64,000 nucleotides of DNA from Lutjanus erythropterus (GCA_020091685.1 CM034592.1:41933622-41997621), one strand, 5' to 3'. Positions 1 to 12,854 are shown, numbered from the stretch's first letter. Made by a program: numbers and translations. Notes: generated by a model from the sequence alone, not told the origin.

Positions 1-465
1 AGATAAAAGAGAAGAAACAGTGGAAAGGAAGGGAATGCTGCAGTGTGATCCAAACCAACGTTGTCAAAACTAGAACTTTGGTCACTGAATAAACCTCAAC
101 ACACTTGGCTTCACTCTGATTCTACCCCCTACCCCCCTTTATCTTCATACCTTTGCCCACCTCACTCCTGTCACTTTTATCTGATCACATTTTACTTTTC
201 TACATTTCAGAAATTCACGATCTTTGTGTGAACGGCAATAATTTTCACAGGTTTTAACACATCATGGGACTCATGTGAGGCTCCAAACCTTGCAAAATGC
301 TGCAAAACCATCCATTTCTATTGGGCTCTTTGAGATGGAGCAGATCATGACATCTGGTAGGAAAACAAGCAGGAAAAGATGAATGAATACACTCCACAAT
401 GTTCGACTTGCTGTAAAAAGGAAAGCGGGAGAACATCAAGTCTTCATACATTTTTGTCAATGTTA
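1..465. other. Upstream stretch, no gene seen
   Basis: AT-rich sequence with pyrimidine-rich patches. Open frames on both strands are short, lack any family resemblance, and run into the MITE-like repeat at 466. I see nothing else here. Confidence 0.6.
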
Positions 466-610
466 CACGCAGTAGTGGACGGTAACGAAGTACATTTTTT
501 GAGTATCTGTACTTTACTTGAGTATTTGCTTTTTTTGGAAACAAATATTGTACTTTTGACTCCACTACATTTCTAGGAAAGTTGTTGTTACTCGTTACTT
601 TTAGGCCAAG
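466..610 (+). mobile_element. hAT-like MITE end ('agtggacggtaac...aagtac' type)
   Basis: The sequence starts cagtagtggacggtaac and continues with repeated 'gtactttacttgagtattt' and 'gtacttttgactccactac' phrases. This resembles a very abundant teleost non-autonomous element whose ends read cagtggtggaaagtaac. The far end is not clear; similarity may extend to about 790. A long minus-strand open frame across it (254-682) is not a gene. Confidence 0.6.
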
Positions 611-3600
611 CATAACTTTGAAGACAGCTGTTGCTGTTTTTTCTTTTCTTAAATGCAGCTGGTCACACGCTGTGTTCCTCACAGAAGTAAACCAATCACA
701 GTACCCGCTCTCAACCAGGACTGATGTAAACGCACAAATGCATCATCCAGATGCGCTCTGTAACAAGAACAAGCAAACTCAGTAATGGTGACGGCAGAAG
801 AAAGACGAAATTAAATCTCAAGATGTTATTATGATTAGAAAAAGAGAAATAATTCCAGGTAGGCTTTTAATGTTGGATTGTTTCATCAGGGTGAAAAATA
901 CCACATAATTAGTAAAACATAAAACATGCAGGCATGCAAAACCACCATGGTTCTTTGTAAAGACTATTCCGGTGTGACTTCATTCAGTGAACTTTTATTT
1001 AAGCAAATGTTTTTAGCCTGTGATCTTCAAGGTGTAGTTAAATTATATTGATTGATTTTCAATTGAATGTTTGCTACAAATGAAACAATAATGGAAAACT
1101 GACCACAGAAAGGAGCAGACACTTTCTGCCTCTGCAGGGAAAGCTGCGATAAGAGCCAGCTCACCTCCAGTCAGCTAAACGGATGCGGAAACATTCATTC
1201 ATTCTCCAGGATCTATAAAATCGTTATTTAAGTAATTGTTGATTTCGTAAATTGCCCTCTTATTAATTCCCTGCCTGAACTGATAGTGAACTGATGTCGG
1301 GACCGCAGTGATTGCGGAGCAGAAAACAATGCAGTATCGATCCGTCCATCGGCTGTCCTGGTTCCAGGAACAACAGTTCATTAATGCAGTCTAAGAGAGA
1401 CTATCTGTCTCTATTACTGCCTGTTGGCCTGCATGGCAATGATTTATAGGCAACCTGTGGAGGCAATGGAGACGGCTAATGGTGCCCTGAGTGGGAATGT
1501 AGGAGTCAACTGGGATGAAGCCAGCAGTGAAGAGTGTGCTGTTAGGTGTGCAGGCATCACCGGTAATGTTTGCCTGAATGTTGTCAGAATCCTCAGCGAC
1601 CGAAACATATTCAAAAACCAGCTGATATCCAAGTCTTTCAGAATGGTTAAAAGTAGGTAGGTTTCTCCTTCTGACCAGAGATGTTGGGTTTCCTTTTTAA
1701 AATTTTTTTGTATTTATTTATTTAGTTTTATTGGTGCAAAAATTAGACAGTACGGTAGTGACAGACAAAACAAGGACAGACAAACAAACAAACAAAGCAC
1801 AACAACAAAAAAAAACTAACACAATGATGTGTCATATGTAATATTTATAATAATGCTATTGACATCATGCAGTTACTGCAATTTAAATGAGGGGTATTTG
1901 TGGATTGGGTATTATAGTAAGCATGTATAGAATGAGTAAAAGTAAAATATAATAGTAATGACATCAACAATAATAATTATCATAATAATACCTATATATG
2001 TATTAAGAAAGGAATTAAAAAATAAATAGATAAATAAATAAATAAATGTTAGCTATTGTAATATGGATGGTCGTATAATGTGGGTTTTCTTTTATGATTC
2101 TGTCTCTGCTCCTGCTCCAGCCGTTGATATGATTGGCTAGTTAGTTTGTTTACAACACACAGAGCTGACCGTAAACAGGCAAGAGGCAGAGTGTCACAAA
2201 CTGTGGTAAAAAAAAACAAAAAACAGTTAGCATATTCATGCATGTCCAAAGAATTATCCTAAATCCCCAAAAATATCAGCACAGACAAATCCGACAACCA
2301 CTTCGCGATGACCCCCATTCCGCCATCTTGCGGTGCCACCATCGCTGCAGAAGGGAACCCTAAATCTATGAGACTCTTGCAAGATTCTGCTGTTGCCTGC
2401 TGACACTGACAGATAGATAACTGAATAGATGATGTTAAACAGCGTCCCTCAGTAACTGACGAAGGTACCTTTTAGGATGGCGACATTAATGTTCTTTGAA
2501 TGTTTCACAGTAGTTTGATGTTGGTTGTGGCAACAGCCAGAAATGGATAATGAAGAAGAGAAAAAACGGACCATCTCCGCAATTTTCATGAACAAAGTTC
2601 CTTTCTGTTAATATTTTGATCCACAGTTGTGGTCACTCTGTACTTGTGTATTTTGCACTCCGTTGAAATTTGACCCCACTTTTGGAGCAGCCAAACTGTG
2701 CAACAGTTTCTTCTGTTCTACAGGTTCTTTGTGACTTCCTAGCCATTGTTGTCAAAAGTAACGTTACATAAACAGTAGTGTAAAAGCAGAAAATTGTAAA
2801 CTTCTTATGACGGCTCACATTCATTCACTCTCATACTGTAGAGAGATGCCACCTCAGCAATGGTGGTGGCTTGTTAACTTCCGGTACTTTACGTCTTAAT
2901 TAGAAAATGCTCTATTTGGAATAAGGACTAATTAGGTATTTCCAAACAGAATGATGCAGTTTACACGCCCTGCATCAAATTCTGAATATGCAGAAAAATA
3001 GTGGAAAATTAGTCAACTTAGTCAATGATGCACTGCAAAATAAATAAAACCTGTAAATGACTATCTCAGGGTCAGACACCTTATTCATTGGCAATGGTGG
3101 TAATTACAGCAAGTCTCTGGGTTTTCACTGACCATTTAGATTTGTCTTGTTCATCTTGTTTCCCCCTATCGTTCAACCAAAATTGCGATGACGCTGAAAT
3201 CCAACATGGACTTGAGATGGCTCCACTACAAGGAAGTGGTGAAGCCATCCTGTCTGAGCAGGAAGTTGGCAGTCTGGAGTCCATCCACTTTGTTTTCTTG
3301 TTATAGTCCATGTTAAATGCAAATCTATGTCGCTCTGGTTTCCTTTTTTTGCTTATTTCTTTCTTCCCTTACCAGAGAGGAAAATGCAAATGGTTTTGGG
3401 GATTTTCTTGGAGGGAACCTTTCCTTTCTTTCTTCCTCTGCTTGCGCTTGAACGATAGCTGTTGTGGTGTTTTATTGTTTGCTGGCCAATGTTTTGCCTT
3501 TGGGTATGTGAGGCTTCAAGGTATTTGTGTTTCTTTAGGTCCCGTGCTTTAGTCATGCGTGCAATTCCAAGCCACCACATCAGAATTTCAGCATTATATT

Positions 3601-5175
3601 CAGGTTGAGAGACTGAAAGCACTTCTACCATTGAGCACCAGATAAATGACTAAAACATAAAATGCAAAGATTGTATTGTAAGTCATATTTGTGTCACTGC
3701 ATTAGCAGATAATTGCATGTGTGCATTTCTTTCAGGGAAGCTTAGTTTGATGACACTGAAACATTGATCAAAGACCTGTTTGTAGAAAAGAAATGATTGA
3801 AATAAGATTCTTGTTTTAAAGTTGAGCCTCAAGCTGCTTTTACGTTGTTAAATGTACATCATCACCCTGTGATGTTCAAAGCAGTCCACAAGTTATTTTA
3901 TGATGAAAGGCTGTAATGTACTGTTTGTGGAGCCCAATTTGCCTCAAGGAAACAAACCAGCAAACAACAAAGTGGATCTAGAAATATAAAAGGCACATTT
4001 CCTCTATTGTCAGAGTGGCAAAGAGGATTTTTACTTTAATATTGTGAAATTAGTTGTAATAGCCATGCAGAAGTGTCAGACTGTGGAGAAGAGACGGTAA
4101 GAGTGTTGTTGTGTTTTCTAATTCAACCGGTCTTTTGGTCCATTTCTGACAGCTGAGCTCCTGCAAAGAGAACAAAGTCAGATATTAGCTTTATAGTCAT
4201 GCTATCCACTACAGCTAAAGTTCATAGAACTATGATTTGACTCCATGTGGCACCAGAATGAAGGAATGAATGACAGATCACCAAAACTAAACTCCCGTAC
4301 AGCTACGTGTAATTCCTCTTCTGGTCATTGAGTTTACTTCAAGAGGACTTGGATCAAAGAATATCAGACTGAATGCCCTCAAATTATGCAATAAATTTAT
4401 TTTCACAAATCTCCCGAATCTGAAACTGGGAAGTATTGCTTTGTTTCTTTGTGATGACTTGTTTCTTTGTGACTTTTTTTACTTTAAACCACGTCAGTCG
4501 TCATGTTCATGTTTCCATCAGTGTATTTTTGTATGCATTTTGAAGTATCACATTAGAAAAGGTTTTGTTTTGTTGTTGACTGCTAAATATGATGTGCTGT
4601 TAAAATGGTAGGTGTTATAAGCTGTAGCTTCATCCTACACCTTTGTCAGACTGCAGAAGTGTCTAAGTTATGTTAAATAACTTTATTGTAATGTTTTGTT
4701 CTGCACTATTTAAGTATCTGCCATTTTCTGTAAGAGGCTATGCATTTATTTACATGAATTTGTAGATTAATACATAACAATACCTCAAATCCACCAGACT
4801 TCATAGTCACAAACAATAACTGCACCTTTGCCCAACAGATCCCTCGACTGGTTTGTTTGTTTGTGATATTGTGTGACTTTGGTGTTTAAATGTTTGGTTG
4901 TATCCAAATGAACTTTACTCGCCGAGGATCAAGGCAGCGGTAGAGCAGCAGCTCCTGTGTGCTGTGAGGCAAAATGACTGTTTTTGTCAGGAGTGTGTAA
5001 CGATATATTACGGCTTCAGTTCCCTGTTGTTGAGTTGACACAGACTCAAAGAGGCAGATTAGGAGCAGAGAGGTTTTGTTGCACCTGTTTGAGTGAGACA
5101 GCTGACATCATGGATTTTTTTATGATTGGTTTGCGGAATTTATTGTGGCATTTTTGTAAGAAACGTAAACGCTCA
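611..5175. other. Gene-free upstream DNA
   Basis: No exon with family resemblance was found. Contents: A-rich runs (about 1775-1815 and 2005-2046), an AT-rich low-complexity block at 1830-2046, and a small GC-richer patch at 2285-2350 that contains CCGCCATCTTG, like a YY1 site. The remainder is unique-looking AT-rich sequence. Confidence 0.5.
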
Positions 5176-5890
5176 ATTAAAGCTGCAAGCAGCATTGGAC
5201 AGGCCCTCACACCCCTGCACCCACCGAGGTGTGCTGCAGCCACGACCATGTCGCCAGACGCACACTTGTAGACAAGGAGGTGAATTTTCATGCCCTTTAG
5301 ACACTGCAGGAAGGCATTCGTTTCCTGTCTCCACTAGGTGGCACTATGACTATGACTATGACTCCTGATTGTCATGTAGATGTGTTCAGGGCGGGACTCT
5401 TATCGCACATGTGAAGTGCAGATTGGACCATTAACAACAAAGCTATAGCAATTTCGTGTTTCATGGCGAGAAATCAAAGCTCAACGAATGCAAAATTTTT
5501 TAATAACTTTTGATCACAAAGTAGTCTAGATGGTACACAGCGGTTTTGAAGTCGTTATGATTAATTCTGTGGGAGGAGTTCATTAAAATACAATGTGTGG
5601 AAGTTGACAAAATTGATGCTTGCACCAGAATTGACCACAAAATTCAAAATTGCCAGCTTCCCGTTGGGTTTAGGTGTTGGGTCTAAGAGACATTTTTGTG
5701 TGTGTTGGCATGATACATGTGTGTACCCAAATTTTCCATCATGACTAATGCGTGTGCCAAGTTTCATGTGTCGTCGACCACATTTAGCCCCTCAAAAATG
5801 TGACTGAACATGGAGAAGAAGAAGATATAAAGTAATAATCCAGGCAAATCCAATAGGATCCTTGTACAGTTCGGTGCTTGGGCCCTAGTT
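5176..5890 (+). mobile_element. Non-autonomous interspersed repeat (~715 bp)
   Basis: It begins with attaaagctgcaagcagcat and ends caataggatccttgtacagt followed by tcggtgcttgggccc. Both ends match a family I recall as common in teleosts, with an 'agaagaagaaga' run before the 3' end (here 5813-5827). No open frame of note. The transposon class is not certain. Confidence 0.6.
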
Positions 5891-6890
5891 ATTAACCCAG
5901 TATCAAAAAAGGGTACAAAAATGTGAATGACATTAATGTAGTCTATATAACCAACTTCTAATGAAACTTCTCCTTGCATAGCCTCATTTACTTGCTCCGA
6001 ACTAGCTGATTGAAACATGCCTAATTCACATTATCTTTTTTTTTTTTTGAGAGAGAGATTTTGAAATGTTGCTTCAAATTTGCTGGATAATTAGATGGAA
6101 ACATGGCCTCATGTCTAATCAAGCAATTTACTGCTGTCAAGCAGATATTGATTGTCCTTTTGTAGCATTAGCAGAGTACTGTTACATTATTAGTAATGTA
6201 TTATTGTCCATTGGTTTCTTTTAACCAGGACCACATTCATATGAGCAGAAAATGGAGGTCAGAGACTTGTATGCAGTTTTGACATGAGGACTTGTTAAAG
6301 TTAAGTGACTCTGGCTCTAGTATTAAAATATGGGTTTAAGAATCTTGACTGCACTTTGTATTTATAGTTGTTTTATGTCACTCACTCAGCCCTGTTTCTA
6401 TAGAGACACATGCTAACTAAAAACTGTTACTATAGAAACAGATGGACTTCACTTCCTCCTTCTCTCTTGCTCTGGACTCTAAAGCCACGTTTCTCTGCTC
6501 AGTTCACCAAATCTCAGTGATAATACATGAATATGACTTGTAGGCTGCAGGGACTTGAAGTTGCAACACTCGACTGGCACCGCACTGATCTGAAAGGGAG
6601 AGGAGAGAGCGAGGTGACGTCAAGGAGGGAGCAGATAAAAACAGGGCTAGAGAGAGAGACCAACTGAGCAAAAGATATGGAAAAAGACAGAGGCAGAGAC
6701 AGAGAAAAAGGGCCACTGATATGGTGCCCAAGCCATAAGACAACTTTTTTTTTTCCTAAACTGATTCTGAAAACATCAGGTCAACTTACACTGCATACTA
6801 ATAATAATACCAGCTTTTACTTGAGAATTTATTTATCTCAAAGTGGAACCCAAAAGAAAAAAGCCATACCAGAAGAGCATCTATTCTAGG
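5891..6890. other. Gene-free DNA with a small inverted repeat
   Basis: Contains a T run followed by GA repeats (6036-6057), a 10-bp inverted repeat (6394-6403 and 6430-6439), and a purine-rich stretch at 6590-6710. No exon is supported. Confidence 0.5.
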
Positions 6891-7020
6891 CAAGGAAAGG
6901 CAAGTTTGTATAGTACATTTTAACATCAAAGCAATTCTAAAAGTGCTTTTACATAAAGCATAAAAGGCATCAAAACAAAATGTGAAAGGAACATATGGTA
7001 AAATTAAAAGGCAATTCAAT
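6891..7020 (+). repeat. Interspersed-repeat fragment ('tttgtatagcacattt' type)
   Basis: The phrase caagtttgtatagtacattt, then 'aattctaaaagtgcttttacataaagcataaaaggca', is a common teleost repeat motif with the usual order 'tttgtatagcacattt ... caaagtgctttacataaa'. It directly abuts another repeat at 7026. Confidence 0.6.
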
Positions 7021-7025
7021 ACCTG

Positions 7026-7600
7026 CTCTGTAGTGTGGCGGTACAGCAGTAGATACTTATGTATCTCTTGCCAGGATGGCAACGGCACCCTCCAACTTCC
7101 ACTTCTTCTTCTTTCTTTCTTCTTCTTCTTTTATCAGCAGTTCTGGGGTAGCTGCACTGATGCGCAGTGAGATCATGGAGTAGTCCAAGTTAATCAGGAG
7201 GCTCAGAGACAATCATTGTAGATGAATAGTCTTTGGGAAATGTCACATTGTTTGGCTTTTTTTTATACAAGGATTTTCCTGATGATGAATATAGTTGTCA
7301 GTTGCAGTCCTCATCAATAGAGTTGCTGGTTCAATACCTCAACCAACTGGTCTACTTTTTACTTTTATTGGTCTGCTTACAATCTAAGTCTAGTATTTTC
7401 AACTTAGTTGGTTTTAGAGTGAATTAAGCATTGTGATGCTATTTAAGTGTATTGATTTTTAGACCAAACACACTTAATAAGTGGAAAGTTAAATAAATAA
7501 ATGAATAACTTAAACATAATTTTATGGGTCCCGTGGTAGCAAGTGGCCTAAGGCAATTGTCGACATTTGCCTAATGTTAAGTCCCACCCTGGAAAACTGC
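7026..7600 (-). repeat. Three-copy interspersed repeat, copy 1
   Basis: Shares with the copies at 12855 and 25757 the phrases 'ggtacagcagt.gatact', 'tgtatctctt.ccagg' and 'gatcatgga.tagtccaa'. With the 12855 copy it also shares 'gaatt.agcattgtg' and a 'ttttatggg.cc' ending. Read on the minus strand the first part gives a decayed peptide related to LPPGKRYRS in the other copies. A pyrimidine run (7097-7130) interrupts it. Probably a retroelement remnant. Confidence 0.6.
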
Positions 7601-8061
7601 AGGACTGTTTCCTGTTTGGTGGCACCACCTTCACATGCTCACACACACATTTATCATCATCATCATTGTGGTTTTGCCAGGTAAGAGGGCCTATTCATTA
7701 TCATTATCTAATCCAAGCGCTAAACCATTATTCACCTTGTTGTGCGTGTGTGGGTGTGTGTGGATGTGTGTGGGTGTGTGTGGGTGTGCGTGTGTCAGAG
7801 AAAGAGAGGGGAAGTTTCTATCTAGCGTCCATGTGTTTGTTCTCTTATCATTTCCAATCTGAGTTCCTTGAGTCAGAGTCTTGATGGCAGTGCTTTTCAT
7901 ATGTGTTTGTTTGTGAATTTCCATGTGGATTTGTGTGTTATGCGAGGGCTGTCGTGTGTTTGTGTGCGAGCGCGTGTGTGTGTGTGTGCAAGCCCAGCCT
8001 GCAGCCTTGCTCGGGGGCTTCCAGCTTGACTCTTCAGCTATGCATCGAGCCAAGAACCCGA

Positions 8062-8062
<1 letters not shown>
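7601..8062. repeat. TG-rich imperfect microsatellite region
   Basis: Imperfect TGTG/GGTGTG runs at 7740-7796 and 7945-7989 are separated by non-repetitive bases. Long Cys/Val open frames in this region simply translate the repeat. Confidence 0.8.
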
Positions 8063-8126
<64 letters not shown>

Positions 8127-8130
8127 CGTG
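8063..8130 (+). repeat. (TG)n microsatellite
   Basis: An uninterrupted TG run 8063-8122 followed by CGTGCGTG. A second, shorter TG run lies at 8187-8212. Confidence 0.97.
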
Positions 8131-8212
8131 TTTCATGGATCTGAGTTTATCCTTTTGCTACAGCTGTTACCTCAAGCAATAATTCTGTGTGTGTGTGTGT
8201 GTGTGTGTGTGT

Positions 8213-8755
8213 CAGAAAGGTTCTTCAGCAACACGAATGGATCAGAGTGGAAATGAGGGTTTAAAAGAATTTCAAGTAGCAACAAAGGGGCGCTCTGTGT
8301 GTCGGTGTGTGAAAGTTTAATGTGTGGCATGAATATATGCATTATTTCACATACACACCTACACATGTGCTGTCCTTGAGCTGATGCTCCTGAGTGATGT
8401 GAATTCACTTGATCTCTAGTCACTGAAAAATTCATCAAATGTTTATGTGGAACTGTGACATCATACCCAGGTGTTTTAAGAGGCTGTTTGAGGGTTAAGA
8501 CTTGGTTTAGTCAAGGTTAGAATTAGATTAGAAAAGGTATTATAAGGAGTTTTTAACAAGCAATGAAACAGTCTCAATTTAATTATCATGCTTCTTATAA
8601 GCAAAAAAAAAAAAGATGTTACATCTTGTGGTTATAGTGAAGAAACTACTACTGTTTTTGTTCACAGGCCCCTCCAAAATCAACACAGTATTAAAGTTCC
8701 CTGTAGTAACTTTAAAGTAAGGGTTAAAGTCTAGGAGATATTCACTAAATGGCCT
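8213..8755. other. Gene-free stretch
   Basis: AT-rich unique-looking sequence with an A run at 8603-8614. I see no exon or clear element. Confidence 0.5.
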
Positions 8756-9015
8756 ACGTCTCTACTGCTTTCATTTCAGTTTTCCACCAGATTTTGGCTG
8801 CAGGGATTTGCTCCCATTCAGCCACAGGAGCGTTAGTGAGATCCAACACTGATGTTAGGCAATAAGACCTGGCTCGCAGTCGATGCTTCCAAAAGCGTTG
8901 AATGGAGAGTACGAGTCAGGGCTCTGTGCAGGCCCGTCGAGTTTGTCCAACCAAACTGTGGAAAATTTTCTCAATGGATATTGCTTTGTGCACGGTAGCA
9001 CTGTCAAACACAAAC
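8756..9015 (-). pseudogene. Tc1/mariner transposase relic
   Basis: On the minus strand, around 8940-8905, the sequence encodes a decayed version of the Tc1 segment that surrounds the second catalytic Asp: P-A-Q-S-P-D is readable, followed by a damaged 'NPIEHLW' region and 'RLRARP'-like bases. The antisense wording on the + strand ('gggctctgtgcaggccc', 'gacctggctcgcagtcg') matches the family closely. Only about 260 bp remain and neither inverted terminal repeat was seen. A GA run begins at 9029. Confidence 0.72.
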
Positions 9016-9028
9016 TGTTGTGTGTTTT

Positions 9029-9270
9029 GAGAGAGAGAGAGAGAGAGAAATTAGTAATTGTCAGTCTAACTGAAGGTCAAATATCCAACATTACAAACTA
9101 ACACTACTGAACACAACTGAAAACAAATTGCCCTGTGACTTTAAATTAGATTTCCTCTCTCTCTAATTTTTCATTTTGTTGGAGAAGAAAATTATTTCCT
9201 TGTTGTACCACATTTGTCCAGGTCTGTCTTGTTATCTCTGCCAAACACATTGACTCCCCTTTCTTTCTTC

Positions 9271-9329
<59 letters not shown>
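9029..9329. repeat. GA/CT and CA microsatellites
   Basis: (GA)n at 9029-9048, then non-repetitive sequence, then (CT)n at 9275-9310 joined directly to (CA)n at 9311-9329. The compound CT/CA structure gives long meaningless Arg/Glu or Cys/Val frames. Confidence 0.9.
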
Positions 9330-9330
<1 letters not shown>

Positions 9331-9894
9331 GTTGACTGAACAGGGTGTTGAACAGGGCCATGTTCTTGGCAATTCAGATCAGTCCTCCTCTGTACAGCTG
9401 CGCTGAATGGCCAAAATGTTACATGTCTTCTTTTCACACACACAGAGCACCGATGGGGTGAATCCAAGTGAGAGCTGCTCCAAACCAGCTGCTAGCTGGC
9501 CTCACCGTGCAAGAGGTTGACAATCATTAATGATGTCTAAAAACTGTAACACAGTCCCCCCAAATACAGTAGGATGACATGGTAACACAAACACCTGCAC
9601 AATTCAATACAACTCCAGTATTAGCTACAGTCTCAAAAATTAACATAGAGTTGAAAGCACAGCTCTCACACAGTACCAGCAGAAAAATATTATAAGCTTT
9701 CCTAATGCAGGAAAATTGCTTTGGATTTCAGTAGACTGTCGTGTTTGTCCTTGCACCCACCCCCCGTAAATAGATGAATAAATATTGAATGGAGATTAAA
9801 ACTACTGCCACTAATAAAAATTACGACTAACTTTACTTGAAACACTATTTGATTTCCTTAAGAATGATTTCAAAGATGCAGCTGAGTATGCGAG
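9330..9894. other. Gene-free stretch
   Basis: Unique-looking sequence with a short CA run at 9436-9445. No exon seen. Confidence 0.45.
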
Positions 9895-10095
9895 CCTTGG
9901 GTACTCACTTGGTAGTGAGTTCCAGAGCCTCAGGGCTGCAAAATCCTGGTCACCTTTTATCTTGAACCAGGATTTGAGAGCTCTGCCTGATGATCTGAGG
10001 CTGCACTCAGGTTCACAGGCGAGCAGCGTTTCAGCCAGATGGCTGGGAGCCAGTCCTCGAAGTGCTTTAAATATGATCAGTAAAATCCTAACATT
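9895..10095 (+). repeat. Interspersed repeat fragment
   Basis: The wording 'gtgagttccagagcctcagggctgcaaaatcctggtcacctttt' and 'ctgggagccagtcctcgaagtgctttaaatatgatcagtaaaat' resembles a common teleost retroelement-associated repeat. The coding frame is not intact. The exact family is not known to me. Confidence 0.5.
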
Positions 10096-10485
10096 AACTC
10101 AGCAGCTGACTTGTATTCAAGAGTGATGAAGAGAGGCTAAAACAGTGGTGATATATTATTGTGTCTTTGAATTTGTTAAAAAGAAACCTCCTTATTATAA
10201 CTGTCATAGAAAGACTGATGCATTAATTGATAAATCCAGTAGATACATAAAAGGTACATCTAAATGTGTGGACAAAATCCAAAAACACACATAGACACGT
10301 TTGTTGAATGTCTACATAGAGTTGAACATGTCCACTGTTTGTCCATACTGTCATAAATGTTGGGGAGCATAGTTAATGCAGACATAGGCAGAGACTTCAT
10401 ATCATGCACACAATTATGGTCAAACAGATGTAGCCTTGATAACTAGACCTACTGTATTTCCTTAACACTGAAGAAAGGTCTGGCT

Positions 10486-10735
10486 CCAAACATTATCCTT
10501 TGGTTTGTATTTCTTTTGACTGATAACGCTCATCTTGGGCAGCGCAAAGCCAAGAATACTGCAACGGTGCCCCTGGAAAACACGGTTAGTGTAACTCGCT
10601 TTGGTGGAACATTTGCATGTGAGGAAGTGAACCCTGGCATTAAAATGGTTTAATCCCAACAAAAGGCAAGGGAACAGCCCCTGCCTTGTTTACATTCATA
10701 CAGTTAGTGACTACTTGCTATTTTCAGTGTGACAG
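10486..10735 (+). repeat. Diverged repeat pair, copy 1
   Basis: Shares 'gggcagc.caaag', 'cg.tg.cgcccctg.aaa', 'agtgtaac/gtgttaca' and 'ccttgtttacattcatacagttag' phrases with 25560-25745 in the same orientation. The class is unknown. Confidence 0.5.
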
Positions 10736-11859
10736 TCAATGCTGCCTGACATCGGTGGCGAATGGAAGGCTTTATACCCACATTCTACATCCTGTGAGTC
10801 AGACCAGCACAAACTAAAAAATTGCACCATCTGTTGCAGAAAGCCGTCTTCATGACAACCTCCAGTCAGACAGAATTAATTATGGAAAAGTTAAACCAAA
10901 TTGCAAAATGGTGTAAAATTGTGCACTAAAATGACCCATTGGTGACTGGTTTGTCTTGTTGGTTTATACTGTTAATTTGGCAGGTGGCCTGCAAATAAGA
11001 TGCAGGTATGTGTCTTGGAGGTGATTCTTGGCTTCCTGACCGTAAAGTATGACATCAGCTCAGAACAGATCCCATAGGTGTTTGTATTTTAGAGCAATAA
11101 CTGTTCAGAAAAAGAGTTTGTTTGGTTTTGATCCATGAATGAGCAGCAGACCATTGTAGGAGTTCTTGCATGTGTGGAAATGAAATGCATTGATTTGTCA
11201 CTAAAACCTTTTTTGTGTTGTGTTTTTTTTTTATCACTCTACAACACTTTTTAATTTTCAGGGTCTTTTTAAATTTAATATTCATATTTTTTAATTAATT
11301 ACTGTAAGTCTGCCACTTGTGAGCAATTTGGGTGTGTGAAAATAAATAAATCAGTCTAACATGTTATGGGTTTTACTCATAACTTTAGTGAAGTCCAGAC
11401 ACAGCTCAGTCAACTTATTCCCCAACCTCCATTCTGAGTCAAATCTCTCTCCTTCCTCTTCACTTCACCCACCAACTACCAGCACTGCAACAGTGCCAAC
11501 TAGCTGTAATATCTGATACCAAAATACCAACTTAAGTAAACACTAGGTGTAAATCAGAATATTAAAATAACTTGATTTATGTCTGAACATCAAGATGTTT
11601 AAACGTATGCTTACAAAATATGTTCTCATATTACAAATTCACGCTTACACTTGTGTGGAGCTTGTTTTTTAGTGTTTTCATTATCAGGTCAGGCCAGGTC
11701 TTGCTTATAGAGAAAGTGAAACTTGTTCTCTTTTTAATCCAAACCCCTGAGGATGTGGAGTAGAAGCTATCTTACAGTTTTAAAGGTCAGCGTTGTATGT
11801 GAATAAATCAGATTCTTAGTGATATAACATCAGCGTTACTGGCTGTGGGAATATTGACT
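10736..11859. other. Gene-free stretch
   Basis: AT-rich DNA without a convincing exon. 11180-11300 is strongly T-rich. Confidence 0.5.
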
Positions 11860-12350
11860 GCAAGCCTGCAGTGATTTGCTCTATAACAGTATTACCACCT
11901 TGTGTTGTAAGCAAAGTTCATGGAAGTGACTCTAATCCCAAAGCTACTGCTGTCTCGTCTGTTCTATTTATTATTATGAAGTGTTTCTCCCTGCCGGCTG
12001 CTCTGTGGTGGAATGACCTTCTCTCTCTCAGGGCGGAGTCACTTCTTGTCTTCCAGGCTGAAAACTCGACTTTTTATGATGTACTTCACATTATCGTCTC
12101 CCCGCTGAGCCACACGGCCCCTCTCAGCTCACCCACACTGCTCTCCAAAATCCTCCCGACAGCACCCCTCTCTTCTTTTTCCAGCCCTTCACTGTGGCAC
12201 AGTGTCAGTATTTGGTTGGATGATTATTTGCAATCAAAACTGTTGATCATTTCATATTCTTTTAAACTGTTTGTTTGTTTGAAACTAATTCTGGTGTGTT
12301 TGAAAAATGTGTCTATTAATTTGGAGTTGCGCAGAAGTCAGTGAAATGGA
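11860..12350 (+). pseudogene. LINE 3' coding-end relic
   Basis: A 157-codon open frame (11871-12344) contains ALWWNDLLSLRAESLLVFQAE at 11998-12060 or so, a decayed form of the C-terminal reverse-transcriptase tail 'P.LWN.LP...R.AESL..FK..LKT' of L2/CR1-like LINEs. The rest of the frame has no resemblance. Length and composition do not suggest a host gene. Confidence 0.6.
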
Positions 12351-12854
12351 GTTAAAACAGTTTAAACAGCAGTTTGTTTTGCTTTCGTCTTGGAGAGATC
12401 AATTATCCCTTTATTTTATCACTGAGAAATGCTTCTTTTTGATCCTCTTTCTGCATGTGTGATATTATACATGACATATTAGCTATAGACTCTAATATGT
12501 GGGCCACCAAACCCCTAAATTGGTGGTCCAGAGTATATTTTTGGTGGCCAAAATGTTAATTTATGTGAAAACAATACAGAAAAGGCAATTTAATGCAAGT
12601 GAACATAGTCTTTTTTTTAACTGTAATAGCTGTGTTGTCCACTTTTCCCATAAAACTGTGATGTGGTGTTGCCTGAAGTCGTTGTTTCTGCTGAAAAACA
12701 AGCTAGACTTCTTGGCGAGTGGAAGAAACTGGTGGCCCACACCACAGTTCATAACATCCTTGGATGTGTCATGTTTTAGCCACTTCAACTCCTCATTCCA
12801 TTCATTCATAAATTTTCATTTTGGTTTTCCGTAGTCCACTTTTTGTGTTTCTGC
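12351..12854. other. Gene-free stretch
   Basis: No exon seen. 'ggtggcca' words recur here and at 13540-13610. Confidence 0.45.

Noticed and set aside
254..682. 142-codon minus-strand open frame
   Set aside because: It crosses a MITE-like repeat and has no recognisable domain; no splice or start context supports a gene.
1424..1660. 78-codon open frame with moderately protein-like composition
   Set aside because: No domain, no splice-site support and a shadow frame on the other strand; I recognise no family.
11871..12344. 157-codon plus-strand open frame as a host gene
   Set aside because: Its only recognisable part is a decayed LINE reverse-transcriptase tail.
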